NCBI RefSeq assembly: GCF_000178855.1
Contig: NZ_ADVG01000002.1
Coordinates: 558,001 to 622,000, forward strand
Source: Ktedonobacter racemifer DSM 44963
GTDB taxonomy: Bacteria > Chloroflexota > Ktedonobacteria > Ktedonobacterales > Ktedonobacteraceae
DNA: 64,000 nt
Direction of reading: 5' to 3'
Made by a program: the position numbers and the translations under genes. Positions within the stretch are counted from its first letter, which is position 1. Each line of letters starts with the position of its first letter. Shown here in pieces: positions 51,962 through 61,073 of this stretch. The notes under the pieces were generated by a model. That model did not search any database, had not been told where the DNA came from, and worked only from the letters and a program-made list of their open reading frames with translations.

Positions 51962-52681
51962 GTGCGCCGCATCAGCGGCAGAAAGTGAGTGTACCAAAAA
52001 GGTATTAGAACTGATGGACGGTTCTATGCACTCCTCGCTTACCCCAACCCTCGAAAGAGGAGGGCGACCATAGCATGCGAGGACAGCCATGTAAGAGGAA
52101 GTCACCAATCCTCTGGGTGGTTAGTGCAAGACGTGTATGGCGAATGCTAAACTGCGTCAATCCTAGTCCTACTGGTCTTCACCCGCGACTCCAACGGAAG
52201 GTGACTACAAACGTTGGGTCCAACATCTAAGGACGTAGAATGCAGATGCGGCCTTATCCATCGATGTTGGCAGACCCTTTCTACGAGGGCAATACGGGAC
52301 GAACGGGACACCTGGAGCACGTCTAAACTCACTCTGCTGAAAATGCGGGATCATCTAAACAGGGTTACACCTGCATGATGACGGAAGCTCAATATTACCC
52401 AATGTGCGGCTGTAATGGCTTGTGCTGACTGCATAGAGCAGTACCGGCAAGAGGGATAAGCTGTGGTAACACAGACGAAACCAACTCTGTCTGGGGGGAA
52501 GTGAGCTAGCGGAGCCTGAAGAACACCGAAGAGGAAAGTGGGATGTGCTGATGCTGTCCCGATAACTCAGAAGCAAGTACTCAGGCGAAGTGGAGAGCCG
52601 TATGCCGTGAGAAGCGGCACGTACCGGTTCGGAGAGAGGGGTACGGGCGACCCAGTAATGGGCGACCGGCCCCTACTCTAC
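51962..52681 (+). ncRNA. ORF-less group II intron
   Basis: Starts with GTGCG (51962) and ends ...CTCTAC. Domain V is recognisable at 52595-52630: gagccgtatgccg, a GAGA-type loop and gcggcacgtaccggttc, with the AGC triad. Domain VI follows (agggg/cccct stem, 52636-52675). The stretch gcagtacc (52438-52445) can pair with ggtactgc just upstream of the 5' splice site, as expected for EBS1-IBS1. No reverse transcriptase frame is present, so splicing or mobility would need a protein in trans. The flanking exons join into a frame of about 60 codons starting at the ATG at 51853; I do not recognise it. Confidence 0.82.
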
Positions 52682-52970
52682 TTGATAAACAAACCGCAGG
52701 CCTGCTCGTCTCGCTCTCCGAGTGTACCATATATCAAGAGGCACTTCGATAGACACCTGGAAGCCTTTCGAAGCCGTTGATCTCACAGCGCACACAAATG
52801 GTTCTCAGAGGGTAGGGTTTCGTGATCTCTTGATGCAGCAAATGCTTATTAGCACTCACGCTCTTTCTTCCACTGAAGGACTCTGACCATCAAGAGCATA
52901 GCGCGGCTCGTTACTCCAGGTGATACCCAATTTTCTGTTCGTCTCCAAGGAATGTCCTTTGAAATAAAGA

Positions 52971-53014
52971 AGGCACCAGGAAGAGCACAATATCATGAGC
53001 TTTTCCTGGTGCCT
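52971..53014. terminator. Stem-loop between the intron and the GNAT gene
   Basis: aggcaccaggaa (52971-52982) and ttcctggtgcct (53003-53014), exact 12-bp arms, 20-nt loop; on the plus strand followed by tgttggtgccttttat. It probably ends transcription coming from either side. The remainder of 52682-53109 shows no gene. Confidence 0.5.
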
Positions 53015-53109
53015 TGTTGGTGCCTTTTATAGAACCACGCGAAAGTCTTCGTATTTCAAAAAAGGTCTTCATGCATTCAGCAGTTTCTCTGGGGGTGTTG
53101 TATGGAGAA

Positions 53110-53613
53110 TTAATGAAAACGAAGAAGCATCACAGATGATTCGCTTCCCACGCGATTGATGGCGATATCCACGATTTCAAAGCCCATTCGTTCGTAAAGA
53201 TGCAAAGCCGGGTTGTTTCGCCGCACACTTAACATAACCGCTGGATATATCTTACGGGCCGCTTCCAAGACATGACACATCAATTGGGTGCCTATCCCTT
53301 GCCCAACATAGTCAGGTAGAACAGCTATGGCCAGTTCTGGCGTACCATCAGGAATCAAGCGCGACATTTTCTTTTCTTCGATGAGGACGCGAAGCCAGGC
53401 CGCTCCTAACGGGCGTTGATTGGATGGGTGCAGCGCAAGGACCCCGACATCCGTTTCTCGGCCCCACCCCCGAACGTATTTCTGTAGGTCAGGATTGTTT
53501 TTTGCCGCATCAGTATCCATTTCGCCATCCTCGTACATATGAGCCGCATAATAGAGCATATCCCAGAGAAATGGCTCATCATCTTGCCTCACTGACCGGG
53601 TGAGAACATACAT
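53110..53613 (-). CDS. GNAT-family acetyltransferase
   Basis: 167 residues. The acetyl-CoA-binding motif A is clear: ELAIAVLPDYVGQGIGTQLM (V-x4-QGxGxxL), followed by SVRRNNPALHLYERMGFEIV, the motif B end. The N-terminal half carries an MLYYAAHMYEDGEMD segment found in uncharacterised GNAT proteins. Substrate unknown. Single gene; divergent from the small gene at 53826. Confidence 0.86.
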   Translation of the reverse strand: MYVLTRSVRQDDEPFLWDMLYYAAHMYEDGEMDTDAAKNNPDLQKYVRGWGRETDVGVLALHPSNQRPLGAAWLRVLIEEKKMSRLIPDGTPELAIAVLPDYVGQGIGTQLMCHVLEAARKIYPAVMLSVRRNNPALHLYERMGFEIVDIAINRVGSESSVMLLRFH

Positions 53614-53825
53614 ATATTTTTCCTCTCTATCACATTATTTTTGCGTTTCATTCTATCACGCACGATCTTTGAGTCCACATGCAAACGATAATAGGAACGC
53701 TGGAATGCAACGCTTTTGCAACGGTCCATATCCTACACTCTTCTCAAGAGGAAGAACAACCTCACATTTCTCACAACTTGCAGCCTCACACGAGGGGCAA
53801 GATCAGGAAGAGGAGAGAGGTCATT

Positions 53826-54032
53826 ATGCAAGATTCGAACATGCGCTCTCGCTCTCATTTGTTTACGGTTCGCGTCTGGGAAGAAGAGATCAGGACCGAT
53901 CAGACAGAGTGGCGAGGCAAAATCCAGCTATTCCCCAATGGCGAGGTACGCTACTTTCGCGACTGGCCAGCACTTGTGCCTCTCCTTATCCAACTCTTAG
54001 CCGAAGCTCAATCAAATCACACGCAAGCATAA
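53826..54032 (+). CDS. Small conserved-looking protein upstream of the ABC transporter
   Basis: 68 residues: MRSRSHLFTVRVWEEEIRTD then QTEWRGKIQLFPNGEVRYFR and DWPALVPLLIQLLAEA. A compact alpha/beta-like protein with a WRGKxQ...GExRYFRDW motif, which I have seen in short proteins of Ktedonobacteria but cannot assign to a function. Ribosome site aggagagag lies about 6 nt before the ATG. It ends 21 bp before the ABC ATPase gene, so it is probably co-transcribed. Confidence 0.6.
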   Translation: MQDSNMRSRSHLFTVRVWEEEIRTDQTEWRGKIQLFPNGEVRYFRDWPALVPLLIQLLAEAQSNHTQA

Positions 54033-54053
54033 AAGAAAAAGGAAGATACCACG

Positions 54054-54809
54054 ATGAATGAAATGACAAACATCGAGAATATGCATAATCACACTCTTGA
54101 AAGCAAGCACGCCGTTGTGATGGATGTCCAGGATATCACCAAGCGCCTGCCCCTGGGACGTGAGCATATCGACATCCTGAAAGGCATCAGCTTCCAGATT
54201 CGCGGAGCCGAGTTCGTCTCCATCGTCGGACCCTCCGGCTCAGGAAAAAGCACCCTGCTCGGCATCATTGCTGGCCTGGACAACCCAACGACGGGACGTG
54301 TGTTGATCGACGGCATCGATATCACACGAATGAACGAAGGTCGCCTGGCTGGAATGCGGAACCTGAAGATTGGGATGGTCTTTCAGGCCTACAACCTTAT
54401 TCCAACCCTCACAGCCCAGGAGAATGTAGAGGTTCCCCTCTATGTGGGCAAGCATCCCGGCTCCCCTTCGGCGCGAGCACGAGAATTGTTGGACTTGGTT
54501 GGGCTCTCACATCGTTTCCATCACCGGCCCAATCAGCTCTCTGGTGGTGAACAGCAGCGGGTCGCGATTGCACGTGCCTTGTCTTGCGATCCTGCCCTGG
54601 TGATCGCCGATGAGCCAACCGGGAACCTGGATGCCCGCAATGGTGAAAATGTGCTCACGCTCATTACCAATCTGCGCGCCCAAACGGGCAAGACATTCAT
54701 TATTGCCACCCACGACCCGGTTGTCGCCTCGCACGCCGACCACGCTATTCGCATTGTCGACGGGCTAGTCGCGGATATCGATCCGTCCCAGGGCATCATT
54801 ACCCAGTAG
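54054..54809 (+). CDS. ABC transporter ATPase of the MacB/LolD type
   Basis: 251 residues. Walker A GPSGSGKST (about residues 59-67), Q-loop FQAYNLIPTLTAQENV (typical of the LolD/MacB/FtsE group), signature LSGGEQQRVAIARAL, Walker B LVIADEPTGNLD and the switch His in ATHDP. All key residues intact. It pairs with the 903-residue FtsX-type permease that begins 24 bp later. Likely exports a hydrophobic compound or peptide, or acts in envelope stress. Confidence 0.92.
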   Translation: MNEMTNIENMHNHTLESKHAVVMDVQDITKRLPLGREHIDILKGISFQIRGAEFVSIVGPSGSGKSTLLGIIAGLDNPTTGRVLIDGIDITRMNEGRLAGMRNLKIGMVFQAYNLIPTLTAQENVEVPLYVGKHPGSPSARARELLDLVGLSHRFHHRPNQLSGGEQQRVAIARALSCDPALVIADEPTGNLDARNGENVLTLITNLRAQTGKTFIIATHDPVVASHADHAIRIVDGLVADIDPSQGIITQ

Positions 54810-54832
54810 TTCTCGCAGAAAGAGGCAGAGAG

Positions 54833-57544
54833 ATGAAAGCTTCCATATACCTGAAATATACATTGCGTTCATTGCTTCGTGGTGGGCAGCATACGCTTCT
54901 GGCAGTGTTTTGTGTAACCGTGGGCGTCATGGCTATCGTGGCCCTGCAACTTGTTGGCTTTATGCTCCAACACTCTCTCGCAACAAACGCGCGCGAGGCC
55001 AATGGCGGTGATATCGCCGTCATCGCTGAGGGCGCCCCACTCCAGGCCAAAGACCTAAACGCCTTCGAGCAGATCAAGGAGGCTGGCACGATTACCAGCT
55101 ATACCGCAGTGACACGTGTGAGTGGGACGCTCAATAACGCGGATGCCTCGGTGCAGGCATTCACGCTTGAGGCCGTCGACTCGAATGCCTATCCCCTGGT
55201 CTCACCACCAACCTTTGTACAACCCAACGGCGCCACAGTAGCGCGCCTGTTAACAGACAATCACGTGCTCGTCACCGAACACTTTCTCTCGACCTACCAC
55301 AAACACTTTGGCGACCTATTCAATGTCTATGTGAAAACGCCACAGGGGACGGGAGAGACACTCACCATCACGATCGCCGGGGTCATTGCCAATAGCGGGA
55401 CGTTTGCGCAGGCGGGCAATCTCATGCTCCTATCAACCTATGATTACCAGGCCTCGACCTCAGTCATGAACTATACCCTGGTGGACATCAATACCGCCGA
55501 TCAGGCACACACCGATAGAGCAGTCAAGGCGATCAACGCACAATTTCCTCTGGTAACAACACAGACAGCGACAGACGTCCTCAAGGGACAGCAATCCTCT
55601 ATTGACCTGGTCAACAAGTTCTTAGAGATTGCGGGCCTGATCGCGCTCCTGATTGGTGGCGTAGGCATCGTCAATACTATGCAGGTCCTCCTCTCGCGTC
55701 GCAAAACCGAGATCGCCATGCTCAAGACCGCAGGCTATCAGCGTAGAGATCTCTACCTGCTCTTTGGGCTGGAAGCAGGGCTCCTCGGACTGGTAGGCGG
55801 GACGCTTGGGGCAGCGATCGCGATAGGCGTGAGCGCTCTGATACGTACCCTGCTCGAAAACCTGGGCTCAAACGTTCCCTTTGTCCTGAGTCCTGGATTG
55901 CTTCTCAGTGGCGTAGTGGTTGGCTGTGTTACGGCGCTGATTTTCGGCCTGCTACCGATTGTCCAGGCAGCGCAAATTCGGCCCCTGCACGTGTTGCGCG
56001 AGCTTGAGCAGAAGAGCACCAGTGGCCGTGTACAGACCATCCTTTTGCTTGTACTATTCTCACTCCTCTTCTGCCTGCTGGCGATTGTGATCTTGAGCAA
56101 CAACGTCGCGCTTGGAATTGAAGTCACGTACGGGGTATTCGTGGCGCTCCTGCTGCTAAGCGGCCTCTTTAGCCTGATTGTGCTCGCTGTGGGCAAGCTG
56201 CCAGTTCCTGAACACGCCCATATCACGCATATCCTACTCGTGTTGCTAGGCATAGCTGTAGCGATCCTGGTCTACCAGTTTCTCCCGGTGTTTGGCATCT
56301 TCCTGTTGCTCATCTCGCTGCTCGGGATTGTTGTCCCACTCCTCCCGAGACAGTGGAAAGTCAATGTGAAGATGGCCCTGCGCAACCTGAATCGACGGCG
56401 TGCGCGGACAACGACCACCTTGCTGGCGCTTTTCATCGGCATCTATGGTCTTGGCATCGACATTGGCTTCGGGCAGGATCTCAGTTCGCTGATCTCCAAC
56501 ACGCTAGCACAAAATACACCGTATAATCTCGTCGCCACGACGACGGATAAGGATGCGAACACACTGCGAGCACATATCAACAGTATTGCGGGAGTGAGCG
56601 CGAGCCGAGAAGATCCCTTCACGATGACGCTGCCCCTGGCCATTAATGGGCAACCGACCAAGCAGGTCATTCCAGGCGGTGCTCTGCAGCAAGATCTCAG
56701 TCAATTGGGAGGAATCGAGGGCTACGACCTGGCTCATTCGCTTCCCGCACAGAAGATCACCGAAGGGCGTAATCTGACGGCCCAGGATGCCAACACCAAT
56801 CATGTGCTTGTCAGCCAGATTATGACGAGCAAGGGTTGGGCGCAAATGAATCTCAAGGTCGGCGATACGATCACACTCTCCAGCCTGGATGGCAAGGTTC
56901 GCAAGGATGTCGAGGTTGTAGGTATCGTCTCGGTCTCCACCAGTTTCGAGACATTGGGCAAGGTGCTGGTACCAACCGCGCTTGTTAACGACCTCAGTTC
57001 GGGGAACCATGCGAAAACGTCCGTCTTCTATATGAAGGTCGCCTCCAGCCAGGTGGACCAGGCACTGCATGACTTGAACAGCCGTGTCCCCAACGCTTCG
57101 GTGCAGAACCTGAGCGATGCCGCGACCTCCTTTACCCAGCAGGTAAGTAGTTTCTTGAATGTGATCATCGGCGTCGCCTCGCTCTCGGTGATTGCGGGCC
57201 TGATTATCATCGCCAATTCGGTGGCGCTCGCCATGCTGGAACGCAGGCGCGAGCTGGGCATTCTCAAGTCGGTTGGCTACACCAGTAGCACGATCCTGGG
57301 GCAGGTCGTGATCGAGAGTGGCATCACGGGCGGCATCGGCGCCTTCATCGCAACCCTGCTTGCGGCTGGTGGCGTCGCTCTGGGAAGCAAGTTCTTCTTT
57401 CAAAACAATCTGACGCTCAACATGCAGCCCGAAGTTATTGTGAGTATGCTGGTTCTTCCGACTCTCTTCGCAATCCTGACCGCAGTCCTGGTTGCCTGGA
57501 ATGCGGTTCGAGTCCGTCCACTGCTCATCCTTAAGTACGAGTAG
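54833..57544 (+). CDS. FtsX/MacB-type ABC permease with two FtsX domains
   Basis: 903 residues. An N-terminal membrane span (GGQHTLLAVFCVTVGVMAIV) is followed by a large extracytoplasmic domain (about 50-245) and an FtsX domain of three spans (about 265-390). Then come four to five further spans (about 400-500), a second extracytoplasmic domain (about 540-765) and a second FtsX domain (about 780-900). Thus it is an internally duplicated permease, as in Chloroflexota and Gram-positive MacB-like systems. Ribosome site agaaagaggcagag. A strong terminator follows. Confidence 0.9.
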   Translation: MKASIYLKYTLRSLLRGGQHTLLAVFCVTVGVMAIVALQLVGFMLQHSLATNAREANGGDIAVIAEGAPLQAKDLNAFEQIKEAGTITSYTAVTRVSGTLNNADASVQAFTLEAVDSNAYPLVSPPTFVQPNGATVARLLTDNHVLVTEHFLSTYHKHFGDLFNVYVKTPQGTGETLTITIAGVIANSGTFAQAGNLMLLSTYDYQASTSVMNYTLVDINTADQAHTDRAVKAINAQFPLVTTQTATDVLKGQQSSIDLVNKFLEIAGLIALLIGGVGIVNTMQVLLSRRKTEIAMLKTAGYQRRDLYLLFGLEAGLLGLVGGTLGAAIAIGVSALIRTLLENLGSNVPFVLSPGLLLSGVVVGCVTALIFGLLPIVQAAQIRPLHVLRELEQKSTSGRVQTILLLVLFSLLFCLLAIVILSNNVALGIEVTYGVFVALLLLSGLFSLIVLAVGKLPVPEHAHITHILLVLLGIAVAILVYQFLPVFGIFLLLISLLGIVVPLLPRQWKVNVKMALRNLNRRRARTTTTLLALFIGIYGLGIDIGFGQDLSSLISNTLAQNTPYNLVATTTDKDANTLRAHINSIAGVSASREDPFTMTLPLAINGQPTKQVIPGGALQQDLSQLGGIEGYDLAHSLPAQKITEGRNLTAQDANTNHVLVSQIMTSKGWAQMNLKVGDTITLSSLDGKVRKDVEVVGIVSVSTSFETLGKVLVPTALVNDLSSGNHAKTSVFYMKVASSQVDQALHDLNSRVPNASVQNLSDAATSFTQQVSSFLNVIIGVASLSVIAGLIIIANSVALAMLERRRELGILKSVGYTSSTILGQVVIESGITGGIGAFIATLLAAGGVALGSKFFFQNNLTLNMQPEVIVSMLVLPTLFAILTAVLVAWNAVRVRPLLILKYE

Positions 57545-57554
57545 CGAGTAAGCG

Positions 57555-57586
57555 AGCAGGCGTTCTATTCACATAGAACGCCTGCT
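57555..57586. terminator. Strong terminator between the permease and the BTAD regulator
   Basis: 13-bp perfect stem, agcaggcgttcta / tagaacgcctgct, loop ttcaca, followed on the plus strand by tctttttc. It separates two convergent genes and probably works in both directions. Confidence 0.88.
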
Positions 57587-57601
57587 TCTTTTTCGTGTAG
57601 A

Positions 57602-60600
57602 TTAGAGATAGCCGCCCTGCTCGGCACATTGTATACTCTGCTGTAGCAGGGTGCGTGTCTCTTCCTGCTCTTTCGCGTCCCATGCACGCAGTGCCTGCTC
57701 CAGCAAGGCCTTCAATGCCTCGGGTGGCGATTGTTGTGAGGGATCGAGCATACTGCGTACATGGCGCACAGCCGCCTCTAGCTTCTCCTGCTTGAGCGCG
57801 ACACCGAGCAGTGGCCAGAGACTTACCCACAGAAAAGGGTTCATTTCTGTCTGCTGGTGTTGCCCTTGCTCCATCGACTGCTGGGCAAAGGTTTCTGCCT
57901 CGGCCAGGTTTCCCTCACGCCAGGCGATCCAGGCACGATGCCCGGAGAAAATACTATTATTTTCTGTTGCGCCTATGGCCTGCGCCTGTGCGAGAAGATG
58001 GCATACACGCTCGACCTGTCCACGCCGCCTGTAAACGAACGGCAAAAACGTCAGGCAACGCGTTTGCAGCCAGGTAATCTCTATCTCTTCCCCCAGGCGG
58101 AATGCGATCATGAGCTGTTCTTCAGCTTCATCCGTATGCCCAACCCATAAGAGCACAATGCCGAGCGACATATGACCAATGGCAATCTGGCTCTTATCTC
58201 CTGTTCGCAAAAAAGCGCTCAGCGTTGCGCGCCTGGATGCAACCGCCTGTTCTGAGAACACATAGCGATCACGGATACCATTACGCAGGCCTTCGACTTC
58301 TTTCAGTAGTTTGCGTTGTTCACCCGTCCCATACTGCTCAACGACGGGGCGCATCGCTTCGATGGTCGCTGTCATATGCTCGACGGTCCCTCGCAGGGGC
58401 AATAGTTGGGCAAAATGCAGCTCTATCCACTGATCTCGCCAGACCTGGTTTTCCGGCTCCCAAACGTGTCGGAGCATTCGTTCTGCCTCTCCAAACGCCT
58501 CACGCGCATTCACATGCGAGGTATCATGAGGATTGTTGGAGACCTGGTTCCAGGCTCGGGCAATCTGACAGTGCAAGCGGGCTTGCCAGAGGAACGCCTC
58601 CTGGGGAATCACCTGCAGCGCACGCTCATAGGCCTGCAATGTGTGCTCGTGGTCACCTTTCGCCATAAAGACATCACCTAGAACAGCATAGATCTGAGCG
58701 ATGGTTTCCCACGCCACCTCGTAAGAGGCATGCGGATGCTGATCAAGCAGAGCCACGGCCTGCTCCAATGCGTGGAGAGCCTCTGTATTGGCATAGATAC
58801 GAAAGGCAGCCTCACCTGCTCGTAGATAGAATGGTACAGCCTGGGCAAAAAGGCCCCCGCGTTCATAATGCGCGGCAATCTGTCCGCTGACTGCATTCAG
58901 GTCCCGGGTAGAGATTGCTTGCAATGCGTCCGCTATGCGCCGATGCAGCAGTCGTCGTCGTGTCGGACTGAGCGAGGTATACAAATACTCACGCAGTTTG
59001 TCGTGGGAAAAGTCATAGGTCTCAGCTATTTCGCCAGCTTGTTCACGCACAAGGCGCCGCTGCCACAGCTCATCTAATCCCTGCACGACGGTTTCTTCAT
59101 CATGTTCACTGGCACGCGCAAGAATGGAGAAAGGGAAAGCATGCCCAATGACAGCCGCCACGTTGGCAATATCGCGTGCATATGGAGAGAGTTGTGCGAA
59201 ACGGGTTGAGAGGATGGTCTGGATGGTTGGAGGGAGTGTTGAAGCTGAATGCGTGAGAAGCGGGTGCGCGTAGTCGTGCTGCTCTATCCGACCAGCACGC
59301 AGCATCTCGATCACAAAGAGCGGATTACCCTCGGTCTCCTGGTAAAGTGTGTTGCTCATGGCAGAAGGGAGGGTTTCGCCAGTGATATGTTCTGCAAGGG
59401 AGATTGTCTCAGAGCGCGTGAGTGGCACGAGGGAAAGCTCCGTTACCAACCTGTCACGCTGTAAGGCTGCCAGAAAGGGAAACAAAGGATGCGCGGCTGA
59501 GGTCTCTTCTGTACGCACGGTGCCAACCAGGAGCAGACGCGCTCGCGGCTCAAAACACAGCAGGTAGTGAAGCCAGTGGAGGGTCTCCTGATCACACCAT
59601 TGCACATCATCGAGCAGGAGCAGGAGTGGCTGATCCGTATTGAGAACCGCGTGTGCAAGCGCTTCAAAAAACGCCTGGCGCTGCCATCCTTCTGTAAGCG
59701 CGGCTGGGCGCGCAAGCTCAGGCCGTTTCGCGATTGTCTCAGGCACCAGGCGCGCAATCTCTGTCAACGTGTGACCCTCAAGGATCGAGAAACTGGATTT
59801 GAGCGCGTCACTGCGTAGCCAGGAAGTAAGTGGGGCATAGGCAAGCGCTCCAAGGGTCGCGTAGCAACGCGCGCTCGCTGTCGCGAACCCCTGTCGGCTA
59901 ACCCAGGCTTCCATCTCCTCTGCCAGGCGCGTCTTACCAAGGCCCGCCTCTCCGGTGAGTAGCACGACGTGCGCCTGTCCACCTGCCGCTCGCCGCCAGG
60001 CATCTTGCAAAGATTTCCACTCGGCGTTTCGCCCAAGCAGTGGCGGAGCCGACTGGCGTGCCGAGAGGGAGCCAGTCGGAACTCTGGAAGGCAGATCCGC
60101 CTGAAGCAGGGTCTCATAGGCAACGCGTGTCAGTTCGACAGGCTCCGTTCCAAGCTCTCGCTCCAGAAGTGAGGCAAGACTATGGTAGACACGTAAGGCC
60201 GCAGCCCGGTCGCCTTTCAAGGCATACAAGCGAATGAGTTGTCGGGCCGTGGCCTCTTGTAGCGGATCCTGGCGCAGGAGTTGCTGCGCGACGGTGATCG
60301 CCGTCTCGTAGTCGCGCTCTTGTTCTAAGAGGACAAGCAAGCGTTCAGAGGAGGTGAAATAGCGCTGACGAAGGCGATCCCGCTCTGATAATATCCACTC
60401 ATCATAGCAGCCAGGGAGCAAATCTCCACGATAGAGACGTTGTGCATATTCAAGAGCCTGGCGCAATGCCGCTGCATCCTGAGCCTGTTCCGCTTGCGCG
60501 GCCTGAGCAAGTGCCTCTTCAAGCTGCATAACATCCAGGGACCAGGAGACATCGTGATCTGGAAGCCACTGGAGGCTTTGCGTATCGGCGTGAAGAAAAT

Positions 60601-60847
60601 GATCGATGCCTGGAAGCAGTTTGCGCAATTGATGGACTAGCTTGCGCAGATTTGTGTGTGCCTGAGCCTCCGTTGAATCAGGCCAGAGCAGAAAGGCCAG
60701 GTGAGAGCGATCTTGAGGAACATCGCGGTGGAGCACAAGGTACGCAAGCAAGGATTGTAATCGAGGGCTGGTAACGGTCTTCACCGGAGTATCACCTGAA
60801 ATGAGCAAGAAGGTACCCAGTAGATACAGGTGAAGAGGGGGAACCAT
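57602..60847 (-). CDS. BTAD/AfsR-type transcriptional regulator with AAA ATPase and TPR region
   Basis: 1081 residues. The N-terminal 100 residues form an OmpR-like winged helix (SPRLQSLLAYLVLHRDVPQD...HTNLRKLVHQLRKLLP), then the bacterial transcriptional activator domain (about 110-250, ending ELGTEPVELTRVAYETLL). The ATPase shows Walker A GEAGLGKTRLAE (about 300) and Walker B LLLLLDDVQW. The C-terminal half is a TPR-like superhelix (many A-x-x-AL repeats). No HTH of LuxR type at the end. Such proteins sense nutrients or metabolites and activate neighbouring genes; the MacB-like transporter, convergent to it, is a possible but unproven target. Start at 60847 (aaaggcagg upstream); a TTG at 60865 is in frame. 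Confidence 0.88.
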   Translation of the reverse strand: MVPPLHLYLLGTFLLISGDTPVKTVTSPRLQSLLAYLVLHRDVPQDRSHLAFLLWPDSTEAQAHTNLRKLVHQLRKLLPGIDHFLHADTQSLQWLPDHDVSWSLDVMQLEEALAQAAQAEQAQDAAALRQALEYAQRLYRGDLLPGCYDEWILSERDRLRQRYFTSSERLLVLLEQERDYETAITVAQQLLRQDPLQEATARQLIRLYALKGDRAAALRVYHSLASLLERELGTEPVELTRVAYETLLQADLPSRVPTGSLSARQSAPPLLGRNAEWKSLQDAWRRAAGGQAHVVLLTGEAGLGKTRLAEEMEAWVSRQGFATASARCYATLGALAYAPLTSWLRSDALKSSFSILEGHTLTEIARLVPETIAKRPELARPAALTEGWQRQAFFEALAHAVLNTDQPLLLLLDDVQWCDQETLHWLHYLLCFEPRARLLLVGTVRTEETSAAHPLFPFLAALQRDRLVTELSLVPLTRSETISLAEHITGETLPSAMSNTLYQETEGNPLFVIEMLRAGRIEQHDYAHPLLTHSASTLPPTIQTILSTRFAQLSPYARDIANVAAVIGHAFPFSILARASEHDEETVVQGLDELWQRRLVREQAGEIAETYDFSHDKLREYLYTSLSPTRRRLLHRRIADALQAISTRDLNAVSGQIAAHYERGGLFAQAVPFYLRAGEAAFRIYANTEALHALEQAVALLDQHPHASYEVAWETIAQIYAVLGDVFMAKGDHEHTLQAYERALQVIPQEAFLWQARLHCQIARAWNQVSNNPHDTSHVNAREAFGEAERMLRHVWEPENQVWRDQWIELHFAQLLPLRGTVEHMTATIEAMRPVVEQYGTGEQRKLLKEVEGLRNGIRDRYVFSEQAVASRRATLSAFLRTGDKSQIAIGHMSLGIVLLWVGHTDEAEEQLMIAFRLGEEIEITWLQTRCLTFLPFVYRRRGQVERVCHLLAQAQAIGATENNSIFSGHRAWIAWREGNLAEAETFAQQSMEQGQHQQTEMNPFLWVSLWPLLGVALKQEKLEAAVRHVRSMLDPSQQSPPEALKALLEQALRAWDAKEQEETRTLLQQSIQCAEQGGYL

Positions 60848-60945
60848 CTGGAGCCTGCCTTTCAAGAGCGCTAGAGATGCCTTTTTGTGGAAGGAGCAAA
60901 TAATCTATCAACGCTTCTGCTCTTTTCACCACATTTCCATAACTT

Positions 60946-60954
60946 AGTATAGCA
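60946..60954 (-). promoter_or_regulatory. Extended -10 promoter of the BTAD regulator
   Basis: On the minus strand TGCTATACT (60954-60946), an extended -10 element about 100 bp before the start codon. No good -35. Confidence 0.4.
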
Positions 60955-61073
60955 TGAATCTTTCCCAGTTCGGTAGGGCCAGAGAATGGGAGGGCACATA
61001 AATGGGTCTAATGACCCATGTTTGGAGTGGCAGAGAGACATATACTCAGGTGACAATGGTCGTTGTTGATATG

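Noticed and set aside
52538..52780. 80-codon frame across intron domains V-VI
   Set aside because: It overlaps the structured end of a group II intron; coding is not needed to explain the sequence.
53815..53845. tRNA-like gattcgaac box
   Set aside because: No cloverleaf can be built around it and it lies in the start of a small coding gene.
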